A model generated the notes under the pieces. That model saw only the letters and a program-made list of their open reading frames with translations, was not told where the DNA came from and made no database searches. A DNA stretch of 64,000 nt from JALOOB01 sp040766655 (GTDB taxonomy: Bacteria; Chloroflexota; Anaerolineae; CG2-30-64-16). Where the stretch lies: the NCBI GenBank assembly GCA_040766655.1, contig JAXGQB010000008.1, forward strand, positions 310,001 to 374,000. Direction: 5' to 3'. This document shows positions 34,776 through 43,831 of the stretch, in pieces (the stretch's first letter is position 1; each line of letters begins with the position of its first letter). Position numbers and translations under genes: made by a program.

Positions 34776-34904
34776 CGGGGGGGGACCGGTCGAGCGGGGA
34801 AGCCCTGGGCGCCGAACCTTGTAGTGTCCGTGTGCGCACCGCGCAACCCGCGCCCGCCCCCTGCGTATCCAGAGTCAGAAACCCCTGAGAGGCAGGCCAC
34901 ACGC

Positions 34905-36407
34905 ATGGAAAAGCACGTCCTCATCATCGGCGCGGGCATCGCAGGGCTCTCGGCAGGCTGCTACGCGGCCATGAACGGCTACCGCGCTACCATCTTCGAG
35001 CTGCACGACCTCCCTGGCGGGCTTTGTACGGCCTGGGAGCGCCAGGGATACGTCTTCGACGGCTGCATCCATTACCTGTTCGGGTCCGGCCCGGGCCAGC
35101 CCTTCCACCGCATGTGGGAGGAACTGGGCGCGACGCAGGGCCGCCCCATGATCAACCACGACGAGTACCAGCGCCTCACGGACGGCGAGCACACCCTGAT
35201 CGTCTATACGGACCCGGATCGTCTGCAGGAGCACATGACGGCCATCTCGCCCGAGGACGCTGCGCTCATCCGCCAGTTCTGCGACGGCGTGCGCCGCTTC
35301 ACCCGATTCGACATGTCGGCCATGTATCGCGTGCCCAGGCCGCTGATGAAAGGGCTGGACTGGCGTGATTTCGGCATGGCGATGATGCCCTTCCTCCTGC
35401 CGATGATGAAGTGGGCGACCGTGTCGGCCGGCGAGTTCGCGTCTCGCTTCCGGCATCCGTTCCTTCGCCGTGCGGTGGCGCAGATGTTCTCGTGGGAGGA
35501 GGCGCCCGTCATGATGGGCCTGTCGCTCCTGGCCTACATGCACACGGGCAACGCCGGATTCCCGGCGGGCGGCTCGTTGGCCTTTGCGCGAGCCATAGAG
35601 AAGCGCTTCATCGAGTTGAGCGGGGAGATCCGGTACAAGGCGCAGGTCGAGAAGATCCTGGTGGAAAACGGCAGGGCGGCCGGCGTCCGCCTGTACAACG
35701 ACGAGGTGCATCGCGGGGACGTGGTCATCTCTGCGTGTGACGGCCGCGGGACGATCTTCGACATGCTGGATGGCGCGTACACGGACAAGCAGATCCGCCG
35801 GATGTACGACGGCCACCTGCCCATGCACAGCATGATGCAGATCTCGCTGGGGGTGAAGCGCGACCTGTCGGCCGAGCCCCACTGGGTGACGCACCTGCTC
35901 GACGAGCCGGTGCTGGTCGCGGGTGAGCCGCGTTCGGAGATCGGCGTCAAGCACTACTGCTTCGACCCGTCCCTGGCGCCGGCCGGCCACTCGGTGCTCG
36001 AGGCGATCGTCCGGACCGACTACGCGTACTGGCAGCGCATCTATGGGCGGCGGCCTTACGACGAGGAGCAGCGCCAGGTGTCGGCCATCCTGCGCGAGCA
36101 CCTGGCGCGCTGGCATGAGGGCATCGGCAGCGACATCGAGGTGGTCGATGAGGCCACGCCGCTGAGCTACGAGCGCTACACCGGGAACTGGATGGGCTCC
36201 ACCTGTGGCTGGCTGATGACCAAGGAAACCATGCCGATGCTGATCAAGGGCGTCACGAAGACCTTGCCCGGGCTGGGCCAGTTCTACATGGCGGGGCAGT
36301 GGGTCGAACCCGGCGGCAGCGTGCCGCTGGCCGCAGCCTCGGGCAAGAACGCCATCCAGCTCCTCTGCGCGGCGGACGGGAAGCCGTTTACCGCGTCGAC
36401 GCCCTGA
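34905..36407 (+). CDS. Phytoene-desaturase-like FAD-dependent oxidoreductase
   Basis: A 500-aa flavoprotein of the CrtI/amine-oxidase-like family. It begins MEKHVLIIGAGIAGLSAGCY with the FAD dinucleotide-binding GxGxxG, and has LPGGLCTAWERQGYVFDGCIHY and the C-terminal FAD signature GLGQFYMAGQWVEPGGSVP. The start at 34905 is where the Rossmann strand begins; longer frames only add low-complexity residues. No other carotenoid gene is nearby, so substrate assignment is not attempted. It lies 129 bp after the glycosyltransferase. Confidence 0.85.
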   Translation: MEKHVLIIGAGIAGLSAGCYAAMNGYRATIFELHDLPGGLCTAWERQGYVFDGCIHYLFGSGPGQPFHRMWEELGATQGRPMINHDEYQRLTDGEHTLIVYTDPDRLQEHMTAISPEDAALIRQFCDGVRRFTRFDMSAMYRVPRPLMKGLDWRDFGMAMMPFLLPMMKWATVSAGEFASRFRHPFLRRAVAQMFSWEEAPVMMGLSLLAYMHTGNAGFPAGGSLAFARAIEKRFIELSGEIRYKAQVEKILVENGRAAGVRLYNDEVHRGDVVISACDGRGTIFDMLDGAYTDKQIRRMYDGHLPMHSMMQISLGVKRDLSAEPHWVTHLLDEPVLVAGEPRSEIGVKHYCFDPSLAPAGHSVLEAIVRTDYAYWQRIYGRRPYDEEQRQVSAILREHLARWHEGIGSDIEVVDEATPLSYERYTGNWMGSTCGWLMTKETMPMLIKGVTKTLPGLGQFYMAGQWVEPGGSVPLAAASGKNAIQLLCAADGKPFTASTP

Positions 36408-36553
36408 CGAGCCAGAATGTCCGGTGGAAACGCGGCGCCCTGGGAGTCCGGTGCGCCACGGCCGCGCGGGGAACTGCCGGCGTTCGGCCGGCGTCCGTGA
36501 AGTGTGTGCAGGTTTTCTCCAGGGCCTGCTATTCCCGCTCAGGAGCATGAGCC

Positions 36554-38164
36554 ATGTCCTATCGGGACACGATCCGAAGCCTGGCCGACAGGCCCGAAGA
36601 ACTTGAGCTGGCCTACCGACAGGCGGTCAGGGACGGCGCGGAGGAGTCCTTCGCGGAGGCGATCGATGAGGGGCATGCCGAGTCCGGGGGTAACCTGCTC
36701 CTGGCGGCGTGGCACTACCGTTTGGCCTACGCGGTCGAGCAGGTCAAGGGGCGCGTCGTGGCGTGGGGCTGGGCGCTGCCGCTGGGCGTTCTGAATGGCC
36801 TGCTGCTGTGGTTGCTGTCAGATCATGAGCGCTTCCGCATCCAGATGACGAACCCCCTGACCGGCTTTCCGGTCTACCTGATGCCGGCCGTGCTGCTGCT
36901 GGCTGCGCCGGTCAGCGCAGTGGTCATGTCGCTGTTTCTGACGTTCGTGGGCCGCGGGCGGCCGGGACGCGCCGCGGTCGCCGGCGTGGCGCTGACCGCG
37001 GCCTCGGCCTACGCCATCCTTCTCTTTCGCCAAATCTGGCCCAGGCCTTTCCAGGACCAGTTCCTCGGGCTGATGGTGATGCACCTGGGGCTGCTGGCGT
37101 GGGCCGGGGTCGGGTTCACGGCCCTGGCACGCGGCGACGGCGAGGATCACCGCTTCGCTTTCCTGGCCAAGTCGATGGAGGCGTTCGTCGTGACGGGCTT
37201 GCTGGCGATTGCCGGCGGTCTGTTCACCGCCATCACGGTCGGGCTGTTCAATGCGCTGGACATCCAGCCGCCCGACGTGGTATTGCGCCTTTTCTATGCC
37301 GGCGGCGGCGGGTTGATCGCCATCATCGCGGTGGCGCTGGTGTACGACCCCCTCCGCGCACCGGCGCGGCAGCGATTCGACGAGGGATTGAGCAAGTTGG
37401 TGGCCCTGCTGATGCGGCTGCTGCTGCCCCTGACGGTCGCGGTGCTGCTGGTCTACCTCGCGTTCATCCCCTTCAACTGGCGCGAGCCCTTCGAGAACCG
37501 TGATGTGCTGGTGGTCTACAACGCCATGCTCTTCGCGGTCATTGCGTTGCTGGTCGGCGCGACACCGGTGCGGGGCGGGGAGCTGAGCCAGAAGGGTGAG
37601 ACATGGTTGCGCCGCGGGGCCATCGCACTGGCCGCCCTGGCGCTGATCGTCAGCCTGTATGCGCTGGCTGCCATCGTCTACCGGACCGTCAGCGATCGCA
37701 TCACGCCCAACCGCCTGCTATTCATCGGCTGGAACCTCGTGAACATCGCGATCCTGGCAACCTTGCTGGTCCGCCAGGCGCGAGCGGGACGCATACAATG
37801 GCTGCCGGCCATGCACCGCACCTTTGCCGCCGGCACCGTGCTGTATCTGGCCTGGGCGATCGTCGGGCTGCTGGTGACGCCGTGGCTCTTCCGGGGCGAC
37901 CTGCGCGCCGCGGTCGGCCTGCCGCGCACCATCCAGACGATCCTCTACGAGCGGCCGGAGCCAATCCTGCTCAAGTGCCCTGCCAGCCCGCACGTCTTCC
38001 TGCTGGAGGACGGGCAAAAGCACTGGATCAAGGACATCGCGACGCTCACCGCAGAGGGCTACCGCTGGTCAGACGTCTACCCTGTGTCACCCTGTGATGA
38101 CCTGCGCCTCGTGCCCGATGGCGTGCCGATTCCGCCCGACGCCGGCCCGCCGCCGCAGCCGTAA
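36554..38164 (+). CDS. Polytopic membrane protein with C-terminal aromatic/acidic tail domain
   Basis: A 536-aa protein with a soluble N-terminus (1-70) and about a dozen hydrophobic helices (75-450), broadly like DUF4153-type membrane proteins. The last 70 residues have HVFLLEDGQKHWIKDIATL then GYRWSDVYPVSPCDDLRLVPDG. That short motif (hydrophobic, K-x-W-I, G-Y-x-W) recurs in secreted and membrane proteins of filamentous Chloroflexota. AGGAG 8 nt upstream supports the start. Function is not recognised. Confidence 0.7.
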   Translation: MSYRDTIRSLADRPEELELAYRQAVRDGAEESFAEAIDEGHAESGGNLLLAAWHYRLAYAVEQVKGRVVAWGWALPLGVLNGLLLWLLSDHERFRIQMTNPLTGFPVYLMPAVLLLAAPVSAVVMSLFLTFVGRGRPGRAAVAGVALTAASAYAILLFRQIWPRPFQDQFLGLMVMHLGLLAWAGVGFTALARGDGEDHRFAFLAKSMEAFVVTGLLAIAGGLFTAITVGLFNALDIQPPDVVLRLFYAGGGGLIAIIAVALVYDPLRAPARQRFDEGLSKLVALLMRLLLPLTVAVLLVYLAFIPFNWREPFENRDVLVVYNAMLFAVIALLVGATPVRGGELSQKGETWLRRGAIALAALALIVSLYALAAIVYRTVSDRITPNRLLFIGWNLVNIAILATLLVRQARAGRIQWLPAMHRTFAAGTVLYLAWAIVGLLVTPWLFRGDLRAAVGLPRTIQTILYERPEPILLKCPASPHVFLLEDGQKHWIKDIATLTAEGYRWSDVYPVSPCDDLRLVPDGVPIPPDAGPPPQP

Positions 38165-38208
38165 GGTCCTGCGGGCGTAGTCGCGGAAGTAAAGGAGGCG
38201 CGGCGCCG

Positions 38209-39138
38209 CTACAGGGCGTCCAGTGCCTCCTCCCACGGGCTGCGCTGCCGTTCGCACACGGCCGCGCAGTGCGCAAGGAACGCTGTTGCGCCCCACTTCT
38301 CCTTGAAGTGGCTCACGCCGGGGCTGATGCCCAGTCCAAGGTTGACGTAGCGTTTGCCACCTGCCTGCGCGGTAGCGATCAGCTCCGCAAGGAGCAGGTC
38401 GGAGGCGCCGGGCACGTAGCGCTCCCTGCTGCGGAAGTTGAAGAGGTAGAACGCGTACTCGCTCTCGGAAACCGCGACGACGTCGAACGCGACCAGGCGC
38501 CCGCCTGCGTCGCGCGCCTCCAGGATGACCGGCCGGCCCATGTCGGGGGCGGCCGTGGCCGCGAGCAGGCGCCTGCGCACCGCACCCAGGATGCTCTGCC
38601 CGGCGTAGCGCTCCAGCCGCCCGAAGATGGCGCGGCTGTCGTCGGATAGCGGAGTATTGGCCAGAAACTCGTCCACCAGGCCCCGGTGTTCCCGACCCAT
38701 GGAGGCGGCGGTCCCCACCATCAGCTCGCTCGCCGCCCGCCGGAGAAGATTGCGTAGCTTCTTCCCCGGGCGCACCGCATGGACGTCGAGGCGGTAGTAG
38801 GCATCGGGCGGGGAGGGAAGGCACTCTGGCAGATTCGCCGGCGGCGCAGTGCGCGGCGCAGCGTACGTCCCGTCGGGCAGGCCGCCGGGCACGATGAGCG
38901 AGGTGAGCCGCGGGCGAAACCGCCCCTGAGCAATCTCGAACGCAGCCAGCCACGCCGCGTCATCCGACGGCGCGCTGAGCGGGTAGCCGACGAAGATGAG
39001 CCGGTCGCCGTCGCGATAGACGACGTAATCATCGACCAGGTAGGGCTGGCTGCCGGTGATGGCTGTCACGTACGCGGTCAGGTGTTCGGGGACGTAGGCG
39101 CGCGTCGCGATGAAGCGCTGCTGGGCCGCGGTGATCAT
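38209..39138 (-). CDS. GNAT/FemAB-like acyltransferase-fold protein (paralogue 1)
   Basis: A 309-aa protein. The C-terminal half carries VPGASDLLLAELIATAQAGGKRYVNLGLG and SHFKEKWGATAF, typical of DUF2156/GNAT-like acyltransferases. The N-terminal half begins with FIATRAYVPEHLTAYV and RLIFVGYPL. It is clearly homologous to the gene at 39938-40849 (shared YVPEH, LIFVGYPL, YVPxASDLL, FKEKWG). Its start overlaps the TraB-family stop by 4 bp, so it is the third gene of a coupled three-gene operon. Acyl donor and acceptor unknown. Confidence 0.7.
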   Translation of the reverse strand: MITAAQQRFIATRAYVPEHLTAYVTAITGSQPYLVDDYVVYRDGDRLIFVGYPLSAPSDDAAWLAAFEIAQGRFRPRLTSLIVPGGLPDGTYAAPRTAPPANLPECLPSPPDAYYRLDVHAVRPGKKLRNLLRRAASELMVGTAASMGREHRGLVDEFLANTPLSDDSRAIFGRLERYAGQSILGAVRRRLLAATAAPDMGRPVILEARDAGGRLVAFDVVAVSESEYAFYLFNFRSRERYVPGASDLLLAELIATAQAGGKRYVNLGLGISPGVSHFKEKWGATAFLAHCAAVCERQRSPWEEALDAL

Positions 39139-39941
39139 GCCGTCACCTGCTCCACGGTGTAGCCTGCCTCCCGGAACAGGTGTGTGACGCCCGGAACGTG
39201 CGGAAAGCCGACAAAGGCAACCGCGTCCCCGGCATCGAACACGGGTCGCATGACCTCGAACATGCGCTGATCGCGCACGCCGATCACGACGGGGCCACGC
39301 GTGACGAACCGGGACGTCAGCGCGATGATGCCCTCCAGGTCGCCGTCCATGAACAGGCGCACGTAGTCCCGTGCATAGTCGTCCCAGCCCGCCGCGTCAT
39401 CCAACTGGCGAACGATGCGCTCGACCGGGATCGCATCCAGCACCGCCAACTGCTCCTCCAGCGACTCCATGGCAATGACCCGTTTGCGCTGCCTGGTAGC
39501 GATGTCGTAACCCTCCGCGTCCATCGAGTGGGGCCAGTCGAGGCACGCGGCCCAGATGGAGAAGAACGCGGCCCACGGCCGCACGCCCGAGGTGTAGGTC
39601 TCGAAGTAGATCGGGTTGGATGGCGGGATCAGCCAGGTCTCGCCGCGCTGGTCCGCGCGGCGGCGCAGGGCCTTCTCGATACGCCAGATGGCTCCTTGCG
39701 ACAGCCTCGACGTGAGGTCATTGGTCCCAGACCGTCCGTACGCCGCGATGCGCTCCGAGCTGGCCGCGTCCAGCGGACCCTCCGTCAGGACGACGGAGAC
39801 GGGCCGGATCAGCCGCGTCAGCGGGCGGCGGAAGCTGTAGGGGAAGAAGTGGGCGGTGCCCACGAGGTGCGAGCAGCGGCCATCCCGCGCCACGCGCCAC
39901 ACCATGCGCAAGGGCCGCTCGGCCCAGGGCCAACGCATCAT
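39135..39941 (-). CDS. TraB/GumN-family protein
   Basis: A 268-aa TraB/GumN (PrgY-like) protein, a family resembling Tiki-type metalloproteases. It has the N-terminal HLVGTAHFFPYSF (GxxH-like), the central AMESLEEQLAVLDAIP, GVRDQRMFEVM and the C-terminal FVGFPHVPGVTHLFREAGY. No signal peptide is seen. It overlaps both neighbours by 4 bp (ATGA type), so its stoichiometry with the two GNAT-like proteins is translationally linked. Many family members act on peptides or pheromones, but function here is unknown. Confidence 0.8.
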   Translation of the reverse strand: MMRWPWAERPLRMVWRVARDGRCSHLVGTAHFFPYSFRRPLTRLIRPVSVVLTEGPLDAASSERIAAYGRSGTNDLTSRLSQGAIWRIEKALRRRADQRGETWLIPPSNPIYFETYTSGVRPWAAFFSIWAACLDWPHSMDAEGYDIATRQRKRVIAMESLEEQLAVLDAIPVERIVRQLDDAAGWDDYARDYVRLFMDGDLEGIIALTSRFVTRGPVVIGVRDQRMFEVMRPVFDAGDAVAFVGFPHVPGVTHLFREAGYTVEQVTA

Positions 39942-40849
39942 ACTCTCAACTCCGACAAGCCATCGATGATGTCAGCGCCGCGGTCGAAGCGGCACTCGCA
40001 CGACTCGTAGGCGAGGTAGGGCTGGCCGCCCCACTTCTCCTTGAAACGCCGGATGCCGTCGTTGACCCCGAGCCCCAGGTCCAGCGCGGGCTTGCCGCGC
40101 GCCTGGGCGCGCTCGATCATGGTCGCGAAGAGCAGGTCCGAGGCGTAGGGCACGTAGTCGCGCCGCGAGAACGCGCCCAGCACGTACGCGTCGAAGGCGC
40201 GGGCCGCTTCCTCCACGACGAAGTAGGCAGCCAGCGCGCCGGACGGGGTGCGTGCCTCCAGCACCGTGGCACTCGCCGTGCGGCCTACGTAGCCGGGCAT
40301 CGATCGGTAGAGCGCGACCACCATCGGCGGCAGGGGCTGCCGCGCCAGGAGCTCATCGGTCACCGCCTGGTGCTCCGGGCCGAAGACGCGACCGGCGTGT
40401 ACGGTCAGCGCCGCGGCAGCCGAGCGCGCCGCCCGCCGCGCGCTCGGCTTGACCGACGCGGGCAGCTCGAGGCGATAGTAGACATCCGACTGCCGGTCAC
40501 GACACCCATCTTCCAGGTCGGGTGGGATCTGCGGACCGATGAACCAGAGCACATGGGGTTTGAGGCGGGAGCGAGCCTCCGTCACGGCGGCCGCGCAGCG
40601 CCCGGCGGTTGCTTCACCTTCGAGCGGGTAGCCGACGAAGATCAACGAGTCCTCGGCGGCAAAGCAGAGGAAGTCGCCAACCAGGAGCGGCGTGGCATGG
40701 GAGATGCCGGCCATCAGGCCCGGGATGTGCTCGGGCACGTAGGCTCGTTCGAGAACGTAGGCCGACTGCTCGGGGCCGAATGGGCCCGGTTCCTGTTGAT
40801 TGGCCGGCCCATGGTCCGTGAGCCGGCGAAGGATGGCACGTAACGTCAT
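39938..40849 (-). CDS. GNAT/FemAB-like acyltransferase-fold protein (paralogue 2)
   Basis: A 303-aa paralogue of the protein at 38209-39138. Shared blocks are LERAYVPEHIPGLM, LIFVGYPL, DVYYRLELP, YVPYASDLLFATMIERAQARG and RRFKEKWGGQPYLA. The start at 40849 is preferred over a 46-residue longer frame because AGAAGAG precedes it and because the promoter lies between the two candidates. It is first in a coupled operon with the TraB-family gene. Function unknown; an acyl or aminoacyl transfer is the best guess. Confidence 0.7.
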   Translation of the reverse strand: MTLRAILRRLTDHGPANQQEPGPFGPEQSAYVLERAYVPEHIPGLMAGISHATPLLVGDFLCFAAEDSLIFVGYPLEGEATAGRCAAAVTEARSRLKPHVLWFIGPQIPPDLEDGCRDRQSDVYYRLELPASVKPSARRAARSAAAALTVHAGRVFGPEHQAVTDELLARQPLPPMVVALYRSMPGYVGRTASATVLEARTPSGALAAYFVVEEAARAFDAYVLGAFSRRDYVPYASDLLFATMIERAQARGKPALDLGLGVNDGIRRFKEKWGGQPYLAYESCECRFDRGADIIDGLSELRV

Positions 40850-40908
40850 CGGGAGTGCTCTTCTATCAGGCTGGGCGCGACGCGCGTCGCAGCGGTTGTG
40901 TCCCGACC

Positions 40909-40938
40909 AGTATAGCCGGGCTCGAGTTGCGATGTCAA
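40909..40938 (-). promoter_or_regulatory. Sigma70-type promoter of the GNAT-TraB-GNAT operon
   Basis: Minus strand: TTGACA (40938-40933), 18-bp spacer, TATACT (40914-40909), about 60 bp before the start codon. The remaining gap to the kinase gene (40939-41198) contains the hairpin at 41018 and nothing else I can support. Confidence 0.8.
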
Positions 40939-41017
40939 CGTGTCGCGCACGCGGGTCGGTGCGCCTGCGGTGGGAGCGCAATTCCAAACCGATGCCACGC
41001 CTAGACCTTCATGCCTG

Positions 41018-41048
41018 AACCTTCGAGGTCACCGAGACCTCGAAGGTT
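41018..41048. repeat. Intergenic palindrome, 13-bp stem (AACCTTCGAGGTC)
   Basis: AACCTTCGAGGTC (41018-41030), loop ACCGA, GACCTCGAAGGTT (41036-41048), perfect stem. It lies between divergently transcribed genes, so it is not needed as a terminator and may be a dispersed REP-like element. Confidence 0.65.
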
Positions 41049-41198
41049 TGCCTGCAAGGCTCGCCCTGGGCTGAGTTCAGGCGGACACAATCCCCTGAGC
41101 TGGGGATGACAGCGACCGTGCCTGGCCGTAACATGGTGGCACAAGTCAGCGAGGCCCGGCACCAGCGGGGCTCCACTCGGGGGGGGGGAGGACACATG

Positions 41199-42998
41199 AT
41201 GAACGAGCAGCGCTCCGGCCGGTCAGGGCAGGCCAGCCTCATCGCGTGGCTGGGCGCCAGCCACATCCTTGCGGCGGCCGGCGCAGCCGGAGCGGTGCTG
41301 CTGGCACCCGCGGCATGGGCGCTCCCTGCGCGGTTGGGTGCTGCGCTCGTCGTGGGTGCGACCCTGGGACTTCTGCTGAGCCAGCCCTTGACCGGCGCAC
41401 TGCAGGTCACTTCGGCCGCGCTCGCTGCGCTCGCCCGCGGACAGGCGATCGCGCCACTGCCTCAGGACCGGCTACGCCGATGGGGGCCTCTCGGGGCCCT
41501 GCTGGGTCAGGTGGACGCGCTCTCAGCCCGGGAGCGCGAGCTGGCTGCCCTGCGGGCGGACCTGGTGCGCAGCACGGGGCAAGCTGCAGTCCAGGCCGAG
41601 CGGAATCGCCTGGCGCGCGATCTGCACGACTCGATCAAGCAGCAGCTCTACGCGATCAACGTCAGCGCGGCGGCCGCCCTGGCACGCTGGGGGTCAGATC
41701 TGACGGGCGCGCGCACCGCCGTGGAGGACGTTCGCCGCTCGGCCCAGGCTGCGCTTTCCGAGATGGCCGCGCTGCTGCAGCAGTTGCGGCCCGCGCCGCT
41801 GGCCGCGGCTGGACTGTTGGACGCGCTGCGAGAGCAGTGCGAGGCGCTGGCCCACCGCACCGGCGCGCAGGTGAAGGTGGACCTGGGCCAGCCGGAGGAT
41901 GCAGCCGCCTATGCGGCTGCGGTGGACACGGGCCGCCTGGCTCCCGGCGCGGAAGAGGAGATCTTCCGCATCAGCCAGGAGGCGCTCAACAACGTGGCGC
42001 GGCACGCGCGGGCCGGCAATGTCGACCTGCGACTGCGCATCGAGGGCGAGGTCCTGCGGCTCGAGATCACGGACGACGGCCAAGGCTTCGCAGCGCCCGA
42101 GGCGAACGGCGCGGACGTGCGGGGCGATGCCGGCTACGGGCTAGCAGGCATGCGGGATCGGGCGGCCGCGATCGGTGCAATACTTGACGTAACGAGTGCG
42201 CCCGGGCAGGGGACGCACGTCGCACTGGCGGCGCCGCTGGGCAAGCCGGCCGCCGCGCTGCAGGAGGAGGCGGAGATGAATGCACAACTGAAGTCGGCCA
42301 TGCAGAAGGTGAGCCTGTGGCAGTCGGTTGGGATGGCTGCCGCGCTGTTTGGGCTCGTGGTGGCTCAGGGCATGATCCCACGCCTGACGGGACGCCCGTT
42401 CTCGGGCCTGGAGGCCATCTTCGGTGTGGGGTGGTTGGTGGTTTGTGCGATCGGGGGCAGAATTGCCTGGTCGCGAGCGCGGAGCGCGGCCCTGTGCGTG
42501 ACGCTGGCACACGGAGCAGACAGCCCTGCGGTCTGGCGCATGCGGCGCGAGTCCGCTGCAAGCCGGGTGTGGGTTGCCCTGGCCGCGATCGTGATCGTGC
42601 CCGGCGCATTGATGCCGAAGTCGTACGCGCAGTATCCCATCGCAGCCCTGGCCATGGGTGCGGCCTGCGCCGTGTTCGCCGCCATTACCCTCCTTCAATC
42701 GTACCGGGCGACCGAGGGCTACTGGAGCCGGCTCGGCGCGGGCGCGCTCGCGGAGGAAATCGACCAGGCCTGGCAGCAACGGTTCAGCTGGGTGGTGGTG
42801 TTGGCGATCACGACACTGGGGTACTTCGGCATCTACGGCGGCTTTCAGGCGGCCTGGGCCTGGCCACCCTCGCGGGACCTGGTGCTCGATCTCACGGTCA
42901 CGCTGTTCCTCGTGCTCCTTGTGGTAACATTCATCGTTGGCTATCTGCAGCTGCGCAGTTGGCGGACCCGGACCGGGGGCGCGCCGCGGCGTGGATGA
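41199..42998 (+). CDS. NarL-type sensor histidine kinase with membrane helices on both sides of the catalytic core
   Basis: A 599-aa kinase. N-terminal helices (about 10-65) and a linker lead to a HisKA_3 dimerisation domain with the phospho-acceptor in ERNRLARDLHDS (His143). A HATPase domain follows, with N-box ISQEALNNVARHA, G1 ITDDGQGFA and G2 GYGLAGMRDRA. After the ATPase, residues about 375-590 form an extra membrane region with four or more helices, which is unusual. GGAGG lies 4 or 7 nt before the two adjacent ATGs (41196, 41199). It pairs with the response regulator starting 84 bp downstream. Confidence 0.85.
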   Translation: MNEQRSGRSGQASLIAWLGASHILAAAGAAGAVLLAPAAWALPARLGAALVVGATLGLLLSQPLTGALQVTSAALAALARGQAIAPLPQDRLRRWGPLGALLGQVDALSARERELAALRADLVRSTGQAAVQAERNRLARDLHDSIKQQLYAINVSAAAALARWGSDLTGARTAVEDVRRSAQAALSEMAALLQQLRPAPLAAAGLLDALREQCEALAHRTGAQVKVDLGQPEDAAAYAAAVDTGRLAPGAEEEIFRISQEALNNVARHARAGNVDLRLRIEGEVLRLEITDDGQGFAAPEANGADVRGDAGYGLAGMRDRAAAIGAILDVTSAPGQGTHVALAAPLGKPAAALQEEAEMNAQLKSAMQKVSLWQSVGMAAALFGLVVAQGMIPRLTGRPFSGLEAIFGVGWLVVCAIGGRIAWSRARSAALCVTLAHGADSPAVWRMRRESAASRVWVALAAIVIVPGALMPKSYAQYPIAALAMGAACAVFAAITLLQSYRATEGYWSRLGAGALAEEIDQAWQQRFSWVVVLAITTLGYFGIYGGFQAAWAWPPSRDLVLDLTVTLFLVLLVVTFIVGYLQLRSWRTRTGGAPRRG

Positions 42999-43082
42999 TG
43001 AGAGAGGCGCCGGGCACTGCGAAAGGGCCCGGCGCCTGAGACGCGGATGGGCCGTGCAATTGAGTCTTGAGGAGCATACGCC

Positions 43083-43757
43083 ATGGGCGACGAGCGGATA
43101 CGGGTTCTCCTGGTGGACGATCACGCGGTGGTGCGGCAGGGACTGCGCAGCTACCTGGAGTCGTTCTGCGACATCGTGATCGCAGGCAGCGCGGCCAGCG
43201 GGGAGGAAGCTCTCGAGTTGCTGCAGACCAGCTTGCCCGATGTGGCCGTCGTCGACCTGCTGATGCCCGGCGGCATGGACGGATTCGCGACGATCCGCAG
43301 GGTGCGCAGCCTGTCGCCGCACACGCAGGTGGTCGTGCTGAGCGGGTACAGCGACGATGCCCGGGTGATGGCTGCGCTGCGTGCAGGTGCGATCGGCTAC
43401 GTGCGCAAGGAGGCCGATCCCGAGGTGCTCCTGAACGCGGTGCGCCTGGCCGCACGGGGCCGCGCCATGCTCGACCCGGCGCTGGCCGGCGCGGTGCTGC
43501 AGGATCTGGCAGGCGGTGGACCCGCGCCGATCAACGCAGGACCAGATGCGCTGACCCCGCGCGAGGAGGAGGTGCTGCGCCAACTGGCCCTGGGCCGCAC
43601 CAACCGCCAGATCGCGGAGGCGCTCATCGTGGGCGAAGAGACCGTGAAGACCCACGTGGGCAACGTGCTGGCCAAGCTGCACCTCGCGCACCGCGCGCAG
43701 GCGATGCTCTACGCGCTCAAGCAGGGGCTGGTGACCCTGGACGAGGTGAACTTGTAA
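43083..43757 (+). CDS. NarL/LuxR-type response regulator
   Basis: A 224-aa regulator. The receiver domain (1-125) has acidic pocket VDDH and phospho-Asp in VVDLLMPGG, and a Lys in VRKEADPE. The LuxR/GerE DNA-binding domain (about 155-215) has LTPREEEVLRQLALGRTNRQ and ETVKTHVGNVLAKL. It is the cognate partner of the histidine kinase immediately upstream (same strand, 84 bp). Targets are unknown; the large secreted protein gene converging on it from the right is one candidate. Confidence 0.92.
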   Translation: MGDERIRVLLVDDHAVVRQGLRSYLESFCDIVIAGSAASGEEALELLQTSLPDVAVVDLLMPGGMDGFATIRRVRSLSPHTQVVVLSGYSDDARVMAALRAGAIGYVRKEADPEVLLNAVRLAARGRAMLDPALAGAVLQDLAGGGPAPINAGPDALTPREEEVLRQLALGRTNRQIAEALIVGEETVKTHVGNVLAKLHLAHRAQAMLYALKQGLVTLDEVNL

Positions 43758-43769
43758 GTGCTAGTTCTT

Positions 43770-43802
43770 AGGTGCCGGGCACTTCCGAAGTGCCCGGCAC
43801 CT
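43770..43802. terminator. Palindrome between convergent genes, possible bidirectional terminator
   Basis: AGGTGCCGGGCACTT (43770-43784), loop CCG, AAGTGCCCGGCACCT (43788-43802): a perfect 15-bp stem. It lies 12 bp after the response regulator stop and 29 bp after the convergent secreted-protein stop. There is no T-run, so it may act on RNA 3' ends or be a REP-like repeat rather than a classical terminator. Confidence 0.55.
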
Positions 43803-43831
43803 GGGATGACCAGAACCTTCCTATTGCTGCG

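Noticed and set aside
34875..36548. Minus-strand open frame (557 codons) opposite the phytoene-desaturase-like gene
   Set aside because: Antisense shadow; the plus-strand protein shows clear FAD-binding motifs and a plausible start.
36408..36553. Small plus-strand open frames between the oxidoreductase and membrane protein genes
   Set aside because: No ribosome-binding site, no motif and they run into the start of the next real gene.
42141..43691. Minus-strand open frame (516 codons) across the kinase-regulator pair
   Set aside because: Antisense to HATPase and response-regulator motifs; crosses the boundary of two real genes.
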